From Bacteroidaceae bacterium (GTDB lineage Bacteria; Bacteroidota; Bacteroidia; Bacteroidales; Bacteroidaceae): a stretch of DNA of 64,000 nt. Location: the NCBI GenBank assembly GCA_024401225.1, contig JAKSLM010000009.1, positions 23,411 through 87,410 on the forward strand. Reading direction: 5' to 3'. Position numbers and translations under genes: made by a program. This document shows positions 9,375-17,692 of the stretch, in pieces. The notes under the pieces are model-generated. The model made no database searches. It was not told the origin of the DNA and worked only from the letters and a program-made list of their open reading frames with translations. The first letter of the stretch is position 1. Each line of letters begins with the position of its first letter.

Positions 9375-9462
9375 TACACTTTTATTTTATTGTCTCTACA
9401 CCTTTTTTCTTTTTGCTTTAGACCTTATTTTTTTATCTTCTAGACCTTATTTTCAAAAGGTG
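9375..9462. repeat. Four 22-bp tandem repeats in the HU-like gene leader
   Basis: Units begin at 9375, 9397, 9419 and 9441, exactly 22 bp apart. Each starts TA(C/G)AC(C)TT on the plus strand and continues as a T-rich tract. The third and fourth units share TAGACCTTATTTT. They sit between the promoter box (9466-9475) and the start codon (9358), so they are transcribed as purine-rich repeats in the 5' UTR of the HU-like mRNA. Confidence 0.8.
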
Positions 9463-9465
9463 TAC

Positions 9466-9475
9466 TGCAAAGGTA
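9466..9475 (-). promoter_or_regulatory. Promoter -7 box for the HU-like gene
   Basis: Minus-strand TACCTTTGCA, a full match to the Bacteroidota -7 box. It gives a leader of about 100 bases containing the 22-bp repeats. Confidence 0.65.
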
Positions 9476-9560
9476 AAGCGAATTTTTGATATTTGCAAAC
9501 TTTTGAGCGTGAAAAATCGTTAAAACCGCAAAAAAACATTGTTGTTTCAATATATTGTTG

Positions 9561-9568
9561 TAATTTTG
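9561..9568 (+). promoter_or_regulatory. Promoter -7 box for ytxH
   Basis: TAATTTTG about 45 bases before the YtxH start codon, preceded by a TTG-rich stretch that could serve as the -33 element. Confidence 0.55.
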
Positions 9569-9612
9569 GCGCGAAATCGATGATTTACTAACATTTTAAC
9601 AACGTTACAACT

Positions 9613-9855
9613 ATGTCTAAGAACAATGGTTTGGCTCTTGCAGCTGCATTTATCGGTGGTGCTATAGCTGGTGCTGCCTGTGGTTTGCTTCTTGCTCCAG
9701 AGAAGGGTGAGGACTCTCGTCGTAAGATCAAGGAAGCACTTGAGAAGAACGGTATCAAGCCTACAAAGGAACTCGTAGCAAAGCTCTACGACGATCTTAA
9801 AGAGAGGTTCGCTGCCAAGGAAGCAGTTCCTGCTGAGGACTTCGATGCTGAATGA
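9613..9855 (+). CDS. YtxH-domain small membrane protein
   Basis: An 80-residue protein with one N-terminal glycine/alanine-rich membrane segment (residues 7-27, small-xxx-small pattern), then LLLAPEKGEDSRRKI, the YtxH signature, and a charged helical tail. The family is linked to envelope or general stress in other bacteria; mechanism unknown. It is followed by its own terminator, then by two further small membrane-associated genes, a trio common in Bacteroidota. Confidence 0.85.
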   Translation: MSKNNGLALAAAFIGGAIAGAACGLLLAPEKGEDSRRKIKEALEKNGIKPTKELVAKLYDDLKERFAAKEAVPAEDFDAE

Positions 9856-9944
9856 CTGACTACTGACAATCTTATCGACGCCGTTAGTCGCATCTCGCCT
9901 AAGGGTCTTTAAGGATCTCGGTTATGTCACCGGATTACGCATGT

Positions 9945-9992
9945 CGGCAATGTGAGTGACCTCAGGCCGCCCACATTGCCGCTCAGTTTTTT
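9945..9992 (+). terminator. Rho-independent terminator after ytxH
   Basis: Perfect 10-bp stem CGGCAATGTG/CACATTGCCG (9945-9954 with 9972-9981), 17-base loop, then six T at 987-992. Confidence 0.75.
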
Positions 9993-10041
9993 ATCAGGAA
10001 CCAACCTTCCCAGTCTACACCTTATTTATATATAGTTAGGA

Positions 10042-10389
10042 ATGGATAAAGGATTGCTCACTCACTTGGAGCGCTACATACGTCTCGAGTCGATCGACAA
10101 GCTTTCGGTTGCCACAACCTTCATCATTGTGGCTGGCGTATTGTTTGCACTGGGTACGAGTGCCATATTTTTCATCAGCACGGGCTTGGTTCAGGCCCTA
10201 AGTATCGTGGTTGGCAATGAGGCCCTCGGCTACTTCATCGTAGGCGGGCTGCTCGTCGTCATCATGGTCGTATTCTACATGAACCGCAAGCGTTGGGTCG
10301 AGGATAAGGTGGTGCGCAGCATCTCGCGCAGCATACTTGACTCTCAGATTATGGATACAGAGAAAGGAGGCAGCGATGAAGAAGATTGA
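10042..10389 (+). CDS. Phage-holin-III-like / DUF membrane protein
   Basis: A 115-residue protein with two predicted membrane segments (about 24-46 and 58-78) flanked by charged ends; the C-terminus is acidic. It matches the holin-superfamily-III-type membrane proteins that accompany ytxH in Bacteroidota chromosomes, where they are not phage genes. Function unknown; an envelope role is inferred from context. It overlaps the next gene by 14 bases. Confidence 0.7.
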   Translation: MDKGLLTHLERYIRLESIDKLSVATTFIIVAGVLFALGTSAIFFISTGLVQALSIVVGNEALGYFIVGGLLVVIMVVFYMNRKRWVEDKVVRSISRSILDSQIMDTEKGGSDEED

Positions 10390-10627
10390 ATACCTATCCC
10401 TTGAGGAACTACGTGCTGACAAGGCCAAGCTGGGGCGCCGCCTGCGTACCGAGCTGAAGGGGGTGCAGCAGGATGCCGTGGAACTCGTCATGCCTCAGCA
10501 GACTATGCAGTTCGTCAACTCCTCCGTACCTTATGCCCGCTACATAGGTTACGGACTCACAGCTTGGCGTACATTCAACACCGTTCGAAAGGTGCTCATG
10601 TTCGTCAAGACACGTAAGTGGAAGTGA
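10376..10627 (+). CDS. Small conserved protein of the ytxH-holin cluster
   Basis: An 83-residue basic protein (starts MKKIEYLSLEEL) with a helical N-terminal half and a Tyr/Arg-rich C-terminus with a weak amphipathic segment. No recognised domain. The start is inside the end of the preceding gene (14-base overlap), which fits translational coupling; an earlier in-frame ATG 13 codons up would overlap even more and is less likely. Confidence 0.65.
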   Translation: MKKIEYLSLEELRADKAKLGRRLRTELKGVQQDAVELVMPQQTMQFVNSSVPYARYIGYGLTAWRTFNTVRKVLMFVKTRKWK

Positions 10628-10681
10628 ACAGCTGAAAGAATAATTAAAAAATAATACGAAATCAATTCTGCTGCAATATTT

Positions 10682-10915
10682 ATGAACGAAATGGACTTAT
10701 GGTGGTCTACGCTTCCCACCAATCAGAAGGAGCGCATAGCTGCAAAGGGACTGGCCAACGATGGCAAACCAAAGCAATCGTCCCTTTATCCTGATTGCAC
10801 CCGATGGTGGCTTACCCTCCCTGCCGAGCGCAAGAAGGACATTCATGATCACTGCACCGACAAGCACGGGCTCTTCATGTCCGATTGGATTGAACAGCGC
10901 AGCTTGAGCTATTGA
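10682..10915 (+). CDS. Hypothetical 77-residue protein with internal duplication
   Basis: Not recognised. The protein holds two copies of a short module: residues 6-18 (LWWSTLPTNQKER) and 41-52 (RWWLTLPAERKK), each with WW, TLP and a charged end. The order WWxTLPxxxK is kept in both. No membrane segment or signal. It lies 54 bases after the previous gene and 18 before the next exported protein. It may be a small binding protein; function cannot be told. Confidence 0.6.
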   Translation: MNEMDLWWSTLPTNQKERIAAKGLANDGKPKQSSLYPDCTRWWLTLPAERKKDIHDHCTDKHGLFMSDWIEQRSLSY

Positions 10916-10933
10916 ATATTATATCCGATACCA

Positions 10934-11386
10934 ATGAAAAAACTTGTTATCCTGGCAGTTGCACTCATATCTGCAATTGCGGTTCAGGCAAAGAGCGTAG
11001 TCTTCACTTTGTCTGACGGTACCAAAGTGTACTATCTTATTGGCGGCGAAGCCAACCCTGTCATGAAATTTGTTGAAGGAGGTATTACGGTCAATGCCGA
11101 TGCCTACACCTTCTCCCAGATAAAGAATTTCTACATCTCCGATACCGATGATCCTACAGCTGTGCAGTCGCCATCGACCGCTCGTCCGTCGCGCAGGGGC
11201 AATGTGCTTCTCATCCCTGTGGTGGGCAGTAAGCCAAGTGTCAAGGTCTATGCTACGTCAGGCAGCGAGGTGGAGGCCGACATCACCGTGACCGATGGCC
11301 ATGCAAGCGTTAGCCTCGACCGTCTGCCATCGGGCACCTATATTGTGCGCAATGGCCAGTCGTCCATCAAAGTCATGAAACGATAG
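10934..11386 (+). CDS. Small exported protein with a type IX-like C-terminal sorting domain
   Basis: A 150-residue protein with a signal peptide (residues 1-19, ending AVQA). Residues 20-75 are a small beta-rich region (VVFTLSDGTKVYY). The last 50 residues (VKVYATSGSEV...LPSGTYIVRNG...KVMKR) look like a type A type IX secretion CTD: beta-sandwich pattern, then a GTYIV strand and a basic end. If so, the CTD is almost half of the protein, so the cargo is tiny. It lies 14 bases before the DUF6055 gene, likely co-transcribed. Confidence 0.7.
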   Translation: MKKLVILAVALISAIAVQAKSVVFTLSDGTKVYYLIGGEANPVMKFVEGGITVNADAYTFSQIKNFYISDTDDPTAVQSPSTARPSRRGNVLLIPVVGSKPSVKVYATSGSEVEADITVTDGHASVSLDRLPSGTYIVRNGQSSIKVMKR

Positions 11387-11400
11387 AATGGGGGGAGGGA

Positions 11401-13536
11401 ATGATGAACATGAAACACAATACCATACTTGCAGCTCTGCTGCTCCTTCTGCTGGCATTCATGCCGGTGCAGACGGTCTGCGCACAGGACGAAGCCCCTG
11501 TCACGCTATGGCTGCAGTACGACAACCGATTTATTGAGAATGAGTTGATCGACCTCGTCGATGTCGACTCCATCGAGTTCACCACCACTGGCATCAAGCG
11601 CTGGAAGCAGGGCTCAACAGGCAAGCCTATTGGTCTGCCAAAGTCATACCGCCCAGGTAGCCACTACCGCTTCGGTACTCCAGAACGCTACCTCTCCAAG
11701 TCCAATACTTATTACAATAACGACTTCAACGATGACGACTCGCAGTTCTGCTTCAAGCGTAGCCGTGAGTCCGAGCATTTTGCCATCTTCTGGGCTAAGG
11801 GACTCAGTATCATGCCAAATGGCGACCTCAAGGGCGGTGCCTCATCGTCCGTATGCAACGTCACCACGCTGCTCAAAAACGCGGAGAAGATATGGAATGT
11901 CTACGTCGATTCGCTCGGCTTCCTCATGCCAGGTTCATCCACTACCGACAAGGTAAAGATACAGATGTTTGTCGTCAATCAGTACGACTGGCGTGCCGAC
12001 GGTAGCGGAGTTGATGGCAGGGTGTCGTACTACGACGGTTCCACCCTTCGCACCAAGTCGATGAAGACGGGCCAGTTCCATTGCAACCCACAGGCAGCAA
12101 GCGACGATGTCACCGTGGCTCATGAGATAGGCCACACCTTCCAGTATCTCGTCAGCGCCGACCTCGGTCAGAGTCATGGTCTGAACTACGGCTATGGCGC
12201 CAACGCCTCGGGAGGCAACGAGTGGTGGGAGGACTGTGCCAACTGGCAGGCTCACAAGGTCTATCCTGCCAAGCAGTTCTCGGTCAACTGGGCTAACAAT
12301 CAGGCAGGACATCACCTCAACATACATCATGAGAACGTGCGCTACAACAACTGCTACTATCAGGACTGGTGGTGCCAGCTCCATGGACTCAACACCGTGG
12401 CACGCGTGTGGCGCGAATCCACCAAGCCAGAAGATCCCGTACAGGCCTATATGCGCCTCTTCTCGCTCAATGAACAGACCTTTGCCGACGAGATGTACCA
12501 GGGCTACGCCCACATAGCCAGCATGGACATCGACCGCTGGCAGAAGTACGGTCAGGGGTACTTGGGCAGCGAACAGATGCGCCTTGTTGAGGTACCTCAG
12601 GCTACTCGCGATGCCTACCTCGATGGCGACGACTCGTGGTGGATAGTCAATCCAGACTTCTGTCCGCAGAACTACGGCTATAATGCCAACCCTCTAAAAG
12701 TTCCTGCAGCGGGCACCGTGGTCCGTGCCACCTTCCGAGGCTTGGCAGGCAGCAAGTATGCCGACCTTCAGGGCTACCGCAAGATTAATCCTGACTATGC
12801 AGGCTGGCGCTACGGTTTCGTGGCCTATTCGAGCGATGGCAAGCGCACATACGGCGAGATGGGTAGCGATCCTGATGGCGAAGTGTCCATTACCGTACCC
12901 GACAAGTGCAGTTACCTATGGTTCGTCGTCATGGGCGCACCTACCACCTACTGGCGCCATGCATGGGACGAAAATACCTCCAACGACGAACAGTGGCCAT
13001 ACGCCGTCCGTTTCCTCAATACAGCCCCTTACGGTGTCAATCACACCCACAGCGGCTATCCTGACTCCTACGAGCGTCGCGACACCACCATCGTCATCAA
13101 CACCAGTCTGGCTTACGATGCCAGCACATACACGTGGATGACGGTCACAGTCGACATGGATGCCGTCAGCGAGGCTCTTGGAGTGTCCACCTCACAGATG
13201 AAGGCTGTCGTGGCAGGCAAGAAGTCATCGACCAACTACCTCCGCATGGCAGGTGTCAATGCCAATGGTTCACTCTACGAGCAGCGCACCATCACCGATA
13301 ACGATGGCATGCCAGGCCACTGGTTCAGTACTTCGGGCAATGTCGTTACCTACAATGGTAGCACCTCTGCCATCTTCACCAAGTATTTCCCTAAGGACTA
13401 CACGATGAACATAGGCCAGTATCCGGGCAAGCTCAGCCGTGGCAAGACCTACACCGTGCGCGAAGCCTTTATCTATACCGATAAGCAGGGCAAGGAGTAC
13501 CGTGCCACACTTCAGATCAATGTGAAGGTGCAGTAA
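11401..13536 (+). CDS. Secreted DUF6055/DUF4859 protein with a zincin-like HEIGH motif
   Basis: A 711-residue exported protein: signal peptide about 1-29 (ends VCAQ), then the Prevotella-type VDVDSIEFTT segment, the DUF6055 region (about 110-440) and a C-terminal DUF4859-like beta domain (about 565-711). HEIGH at residues 241-245 followed about 30 residues later by EWWED is the layout of gluzincin metalloproteases, so protease activity is plausible; the family has no confirmed substrate known to me. Tryptophan/tyrosine-rich patches suggest glycan or surface binding. It overlaps the convergent membrane gene by 20 bases. Confidence 0.8.
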   Translation: MMNMKHNTILAALLLLLLAFMPVQTVCAQDEAPVTLWLQYDNRFIENELIDLVDVDSIEFTTTGIKRWKQGSTGKPIGLPKSYRPGSHYRFGTPERYLSKSNTYYNNDFNDDDSQFCFKRSRESEHFAIFWAKGLSIMPNGDLKGGASSSVCNVTTLLKNAEKIWNVYVDSLGFLMPGSSTTDKVKIQMFVVNQYDWRADGSGVDGRVSYYDGSTLRTKSMKTGQFHCNPQAASDDVTVAHEIGHTFQYLVSADLGQSHGLNYGYGANASGGNEWWEDCANWQAHKVYPAKQFSVNWANNQAGHHLNIHHENVRYNNCYYQDWWCQLHGLNTVARVWRESTKPEDPVQAYMRLFSLNEQTFADEMYQGYAHIASMDIDRWQKYGQGYLGSEQMRLVEVPQATRDAYLDGDDSWWIVNPDFCPQNYGYNANPLKVPAAGTVVRATFRGLAGSKYADLQGYRKINPDYAGWRYGFVAYSSDGKRTYGEMGSDPDGEVSITVPDKCSYLWFVVMGAPTTYWRHAWDENTSNDEQWPYAVRFLNTAPYGVNHTHSGYPDSYERRDTTIVINTSLAYDASTYTWMTVTVDMDAVSEALGVSTSQMKAVVAGKKSSTNYLRMAGVNANGSLYEQRTITDNDGMPGHWFSTSGNVVTYNGSTSAIFTKYFPKDYTMNIGQYPGKLSRGKTYTVREAFIYTDKQGKEYRATLQINVKVQ

Positions 13537-13939
13537 AGAAGTTGTGAGAGGTTGACATCTTCATCTGGGCAATGTCAAGAACGTTGTTGATGATACTCAC
13601 TATGCCTCCGCCGAGTAATAACATGAGCGCAGTGGATGCTATCATTCGCGAATGCTGTTCGATGGCAAGTAGTATGCTGGAAGTAGTGTTGAAAACAATC
13701 AGAGGCGTATCGTTCGGTACAGAAAGAATAAATACCAACATGACACTTCCAACGACAATACCCAGGGCAAAGGCAACCGCCATGGCGTACCTGTAGCGTC
13801 GAAGATTAGCCTCTTCATACTGGCGCAGGTACTCCACGGCATCCAGCTTGTGCGTAAGCTGTTCCATAAATCTATCCTTATCGTCGAACGTCGGACGGTT
13901 GGCGAGGAAGAGTTCCTCAAGTGCTTTGTCTTTCATCAT
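13517..13939 (-). CDS. Membrane protein paired with the ECF sigma factor (possible anti-sigma)
   Basis: A 140-residue protein: a cytosolic N-terminal helical segment of about 48 residues followed by two hydrophobic stretches (about 50-75 and 103-125). Position directly after the ECF sigma gene with an ATGA 4-base overlap, plus this layout, suggests a membrane anti-sigma factor, although no zinc-binding HxxxCxxC motif is present. Function is inferred from context only. Confidence 0.6.
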   Translation of the reverse strand: MMKDKALEELFLANRPTFDDKDRFMEQLTHKLDAVEYLRQYEEANLRRYRYAMAVAFALGIVVGSVMLVFILSVPNDTPLIVFNTTSSILLAIEQHSRMIASTALMLLLGGGIVSIINNVLDIAQMKMSTSHNFFTAPSH

Positions 13940-14412
13940 AGTTTCAATCTTGTTTTCAGTTTGTCGCGTCCTCGCGAGAGTTGTTTCTTCACGGCATCTT
14001 CGCTTGTGTCGGTTATCTTCGCAATCTCATTGATGGAGTAGCCATCGAGATAGAACAGCACTATGGCTGCTCGTTCCTTGGGCGGCAGGGTGGCGAGTGC
14101 GAGATATAGACCCTGATAAGCATATTTTGCATCAGCCTCACTTGTACCTATGACGGTTCTTGCCTCGTCGATGCTTTCAAATGTCCGTTGAACTGCCTTA
14201 TGATTAAGGAATGTGTTTTGAGCAATTTTGAACAGCCACGATCGGAACCGTCCTTTGTCCTGATACCCAACCGAGGCAAGATACGCCTTGACCAAAGCAT
14301 CTTGGGCAATGTCGTCAGCTTCGTCCTTGTTGCCACAGCAGAGGGCGAGCAAGAATCCACGAAGTGCCTCCTGCTCGTCGCTGACGAGTTGTATGAACTG
14401 TTCGCGTGTCAT
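13936..14412 (-). CDS. ECF-type RNA polymerase sigma factor
   Basis: A 158-residue sigma-70 family extracytoplasmic-function sigma factor. Region 2 is at about 10-75 (DEADDIAQDALVKAYLA, then FRSWLFKIAQNTFLN) and region 4 at about 105-155 (LPPKERAAIVLFYLDGYSINEIA, SEDAVKKQLSRGRDKL). Full length for the class. It sits between a DUF6249-like membrane gene (7 bases upstream) and a putative anti-sigma gene (overlapping), forming a three-gene regulatory unit. Confidence 0.93.
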   Translation of the reverse strand: MTREQFIQLVSDEQEALRGFLLALCCGNKDEADDIAQDALVKAYLASVGYQDKGRFRSWLFKIAQNTFLNHKAVQRTFESIDEARTVIGTSEADAKYAYQGLYLALATLPPKERAAIVLFYLDGYSINEIAKITDTSEDAVKKQLSRGRDKLKTRLKL

Positions 14413-14418
14413 CTCCCA

Positions 14419-14880
14419 TTATGACTGGCGCAAGTTCTGTTCCTCTGCCTCCATCTCTTTTGCAAGCATCTTTTTGCCAATAAAGTAGTTTATGAGAAAT
14501 GCAATACCAATAGCAAGTGATGGCACAGCGGCAAATGAGAGTGCTAAAAACATACCTTTATCAAATTCCGTATAGAAAATGTAAACAGCCATGGCCACAT
14601 ACACAAAGATGCTAAAGCTTGCCAGGATACTTCCAATGAGTAGTTTTGACATCAGTTTCTCTTTCAGAAGTTTCTTTGGTCCATTCAACTTCTTCATCAT
14701 ATCTTCTACATCTATATCGGAGTTTTTCTCCATGGCAGCAAGGATAATATCCTTTCGCGTATTATCACGATTGATTCTCTCACGTGTGATTAACCTTACA
14801 ACGATAATTGGCAGGACCACACAAATGCCTATTGGGATAAGAGCATTGACCAAATTGTTAATTACATATTCTATATCCAT
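14419..14880 (-). CDS. DUF6249-like membrane protein
   Basis: A 153-residue protein with three membrane segments (about 9-28, 82-103, 110-130) and a charged cytosolic loop in between (RERINRDNTRKDIILAAMEK...). This layout matches DUF6249 proteins that commonly precede ECF sigma genes in Bacteroidota. It lies 7 bases upstream of the sigma gene, so is part of the same transcript. Function unknown; a signal-sensing role is only inferred. Confidence 0.65.
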   Translation of the reverse strand: MDIEYVINNLVNALIPIGICVVLPIIVVRLITRERINRDNTRKDIILAAMEKNSDIDVEDMMKKLNGPKKLLKEKLMSKLLIGSILASFSIFVYVAMAVYIFYTEFDKGMFLALSFAAVPSLAIGIAFLINYFIGKKMLAKEMEAEEQNLRQS

Positions 14881-15349
14881 ACTTTTTCTTTTTTTTGAGT
14901 TAAACTTCTTGTTGATTATTGAACCGATTCACTATAACAACAAGTGAACGTAGGAAAAGGTGACGTCGGTTTATCATTTTTTTTTAGGTGGAAATTTCAA
15001 TCCCTCACCTTAATTGTGATGCAAAGGTGGTGGTTTGTTATAACTCATGCAAGTTTTTCTGCGTTTTTGCTGTATATATTAACTTTTTTTGCATAAGTCC
15101 ACGTCCATCGGTGGATAACTGAACCGCTCCGCTATTCTTTTGTATCAAATGACACTATTAGGCATCATAATGACAGCAGTTAAAAGATTGTGATAAGCAA
15201 GCCTTTCTTAATATCTAATAAATCGAAGTGAAAATCTAAAAATAAGAGTTAAATCTTTTTTAGATATTCATTTTTGTTTTAGAAAAGTCACGTGATATTT
15301 AAAACTTTAGATTAACTTTGCGGTATCAAATTTAATTCTTTAGATAATT
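14881..15349. other. AT-rich divergent intergenic region
   Basis: A 469-base gap between the minus-strand sigma unit and the plus-strand blaI gene. It holds the blaI promoter and repeated TTTAGAT/ATCTAA words near its right end. On the left I see CACCTTTGCA (minus, about 15019-15028), one base off the consensus box and a possible sigma-unit promoter. No gene is supported. Confidence 0.5.
15306..15345 (+). promoter_or_regulatory. blaI promoter with candidate repressor sites
   Basis: The -7 box TAACTTTG (15313-15320) is directly preceded by TTTAGAT (15306-15312), and a second TTTAGAT lies at 15339-15345, just before the ATG. More copies in either orientation lie within 130 bases upstream. Repeated words overlapping the box fit autorepression by the BlaI-type protein; the site assignment is inference. 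Confidence 0.45.
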
Positions 15350-15736
15350 ATGAAAAGAAATAAAGAAAACCGCACCCTCACTCGTGCAGAGATGGAGATC
15401 ATGAATATCCTTTGGGATACAGCAGACGACATGACTACCCATGCCATTATTGAGAAATACCCGGAGCCAAAGCCTGCATATTCAACTATTGCTACATTCC
15501 TGAAGATACTTACTACCAAGGAATTCATTGGAAGTAAAAAGAAGGAAGGAGAAAAAACATTCCTTTTCTATCCCCTCGTCACTCGCGAGGATTATATGAA
15601 ACGCACTATGAAGGATGTGAAAAACACCTTCTTTGGAGGCAGTCTGAAATCACTCATCTCCTTCTTTGCAAAAGAAGAGGACATGTCTGATGAGGACATT
15701 GATGAGATTCTTGACATTATCAATCGTTCAAAATAA
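15350..15736 (+). CDS. BlaI/MecI/CopY-family transcriptional repressor
   Basis: A 128-residue winged-helix repressor. LTRAEMEIMNILWD near residues 9-22 and PAYSTIATFLKILTTKEFI (about 44-62) are the family DNA-binding signature; the C-terminal half carries the dimerisation helices and the region cut by the partner protease. It lies 30 bases before a BlaR1-type gene, the classic pair. In Bacteroidota such pairs usually are not next to a beta-lactamase gene, and none is seen here, so the regulon is unknown. Confidence 0.93.
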   Translation: MKRNKENRTLTRAEMEIMNILWDTADDMTTHAIIEKYPEPKPAYSTIATFLKILTTKEFIGSKKKEGEKTFLFYPLVTREDYMKRTMKDVKNTFFGGSLKSLISFFAKEEDMSDEDIDEILDIINRSK

Positions 15737-15766
15737 TTTTGAATACCTACCTAATATTTCTGGTTT

Positions 15767-17209
15767 ATGGTCATCTATATCGTAAAATCTGCAATAATCC
15801 TTGGAATCCTCTATAGCTGCTACTTCATCATGCTGAACAAGGAAACCTTCCACCGTTTCAACAGAATGGTGCTCATCATCATCATGCTGCTATCTTTGGG
15901 ACTTCCACTCGTAAAGACTTATACCTACAAACCATCGGTTGTCAATACGGAAATATATGACATTCAGTCAAGAATCGAAACTCCTATCTATTATAGAACA
16001 GCAGTCATAGCAGATACTCAAGAGAAAGTATCATGGGGAGAGATTTTGCTAATCATATATTATACAGGAGTTGCAATCTCCCTCTTGTTTGTTGTGATTC
16101 ATACTATTGGGCTCATACAATACATGAGAGGTGGACTCTGCCATACTGATTCGAAAGGTAATACGGTAATACTTAAATCTGGCGAAATATCCCCATTTAG
16201 TATTTTCCATTATATTGTGATGAGTGTGGAAGACTACGAACATCATCGCACCTCAATCCTCACACATGAACAAGAGCACATCCGACTTCATCACACCTAC
16301 GACCTCATACTCCTTGAAGTGGTGAAGACCTTGCAATGGTTCAACCCATTCGTATGGTTCCTTGCCAGCAATCTAAAGTCAGTACATGAGTACGAAGCAG
16401 ATGAAGCAGTAATCAATCAAGGCATCGATGCAATACAATACCAACAACTTCTCGTGACCAAGGCAGTGGGCAACCGTCTGCAGCCATTTGCCAACAACCT
16501 TCGTCGCGGTTCACTAAAAAAACGTATCATTATGATGTACCAGAAAAAATCCAACCGATGGATGATGCTCAAGGCATTGTTCGTTATCCCTGTAGTTTTA
16601 ATAGCCATCTTGGCATTTGCAACACCTAAGTTTGTGAGTTCAATTAAGGATACCGTTGAAGAACGCAATCCATCACAAACTCCCGACAATAAGAACACCA
16701 CCGAAGTTGCTGACACCTGCGATGCAGAGATAGGAATATATCTTCTCACCCCCGAAAAGATTGCGAACTTGAATGAAACTCCTGAAGACAGCTTCCTTCT
16801 TGATGGGAAACACATCTCGTTCGAGAAATTCAAGAAGCTTGACATGGACTCTATTGAGCATGTCGGCATCTTAGCAAAATCAGAAGAATCTAGAGATAAA
16901 CAGATTAGCGGAGAATGTAAAGGTCGTACATTCTATGTTATTTCTAAAAAGATGGGAATATCGAGGTATTCTAAAATAGAAATAAGGGTCAACCGTCAAG
17001 ACAAAATCATGCTTGGCACCGATATTGTCAATCTCTCCAACCTGTCCGACTCCATCAAAAAGCAGGTATCTTCTCCTGATCGCACTATCGTCTCGCTCGA
17101 AGTGAGCGAAAAGGCCCCCCAGTCCACAGTTTCATCCATCAAGGAAATTCTTCGCAAGACCGGAAATCTGAATATTGAGTATTCAGTACATAAAGAATCG
17201 GATAAGTAG
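15767..17209 (+). CDS. BlaR1-type M56 membrane metallopeptidase sensor
   Basis: A 480-residue integral membrane protein. Transmembrane segments lie at about 5-22, 34-50, 92-113 and 267-285. The zinc motif HEQEH (HExxH) at about residues 166-170 is followed by EYEADEAV, the third-ligand region, as in M56 peptidases. The last 190 residues are periplasmic; they do not resemble a penicillin-binding domain and I do not recognise a TonB domain. It would sense an envelope cue and inactivate the adjacent BlaI-type repressor. GC content is lower than in neighbouring housekeeping genes. Confidence 0.88.
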   Translation: MVIYIVKSAIILGILYSCYFIMLNKETFHRFNRMVLIIIMLLSLGLPLVKTYTYKPSVVNTEIYDIQSRIETPIYYRTAVIADTQEKVSWGEILLIIYYTGVAISLLFVVIHTIGLIQYMRGGLCHTDSKGNTVILKSGEISPFSIFHYIVMSVEDYEHHRTSILTHEQEHIRLHHTYDLILLEVVKTLQWFNPFVWFLASNLKSVHEYEADEAVINQGIDAIQYQQLLVTKAVGNRLQPFANNLRRGSLKKRIIMMYQKKSNRWMMLKALFVIPVVLIAILAFATPKFVSSIKDTVEERNPSQTPDNKNTTEVADTCDAEIGIYLLTPEKIANLNETPEDSFLLDGKHISFEKFKKLDMDSIEHVGILAKSEESRDKQISGECKGRTFYVISKKMGISRYSKIEIRVNRQDKIMLGTDIVNLSNLSDSIKKQVSSPDRTIVSLEVSEKAPQSTVSSIKEILRKTGNLNIEYSVHKESDK

Positions 17210-17305
17210 ATTTCTAAGTCCATTATCACAGGAGGCCAAGCCATGTTCTATCGCCGAACTGTCATAATATACATCGATAGCGAACAAATACCCCCATACC
17301 AATTA

Positions 17306-17337
17306 TTGCCATCAGCCCTCCGCTGATGGCAATTTTT
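17306..17337 (+). terminator. Rho-independent terminator after the BlaR1-type gene
   Basis: Perfect 11-bp stem TTGCCATCAGC/GCTGATGGCAA (17306-17316 with 17322-17332), 5-base loop, then five T. Confidence 0.85.
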
Positions 17338-17604
17338 GTGATAAGTTTAGAAGGAAATAAGAGGAATTGTCTTTGTTGGCGTTCATTCCTGTTCCTCCAT
17401 TATGATGTTTGAAATAAAATTTTCTGCAAAGATAGAAGGAGAATCATATTATGCGAAAAAAATGCGTTTTCAATATACATATATACATGCTGACTTGCAA
17501 GTGATAGAATATCAGTGTACTAAACGCATGTTTTTGCATGTATATTGGTATGTAGGTATGTATATTAAATATACATAAATGGCATGCATAATAAGGTTCG
17601 CAAG

Positions 17605-17692
17605 ATAAGACTATGTCTTATATGAAATAAGATAGTATATGTTATGCAATAAGATAGTATATCTTATGCGATAGGATAGTATATGTTGTTTG
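17605..17692. repeat. Four 22-bp tandem repeats with palindromic core
   Basis: Units start at 17605, 17627, 17649 and 17671. Copies two and three differ at two positions (core ATAAGATAGTATAT then C/G TTATGC); one and four are more diverged. The core AAGATAgtaTATCTT is palindromic. Same 22-bp period as the arrays at 9375, 38589 and 54406 but with a different sequence. Confidence 0.85.

Noticed and set aside
10042-10389. Prophage remnant because of the holin-like match
   Set aside because: The protein is a chromosomal companion of ytxH in Bacteroidota; no other phage gene is near.
17241-17425. Small hydrophobic peptide gene on the minus strand behind TATCTTTGCA
   Set aside because: The hydrophobic frame (KIAISGGLMAIIGMGV) has no start codon upstream in frame and overlaps the blaR1 terminator; the in-frame ATG frames stop after at most 24 codons.
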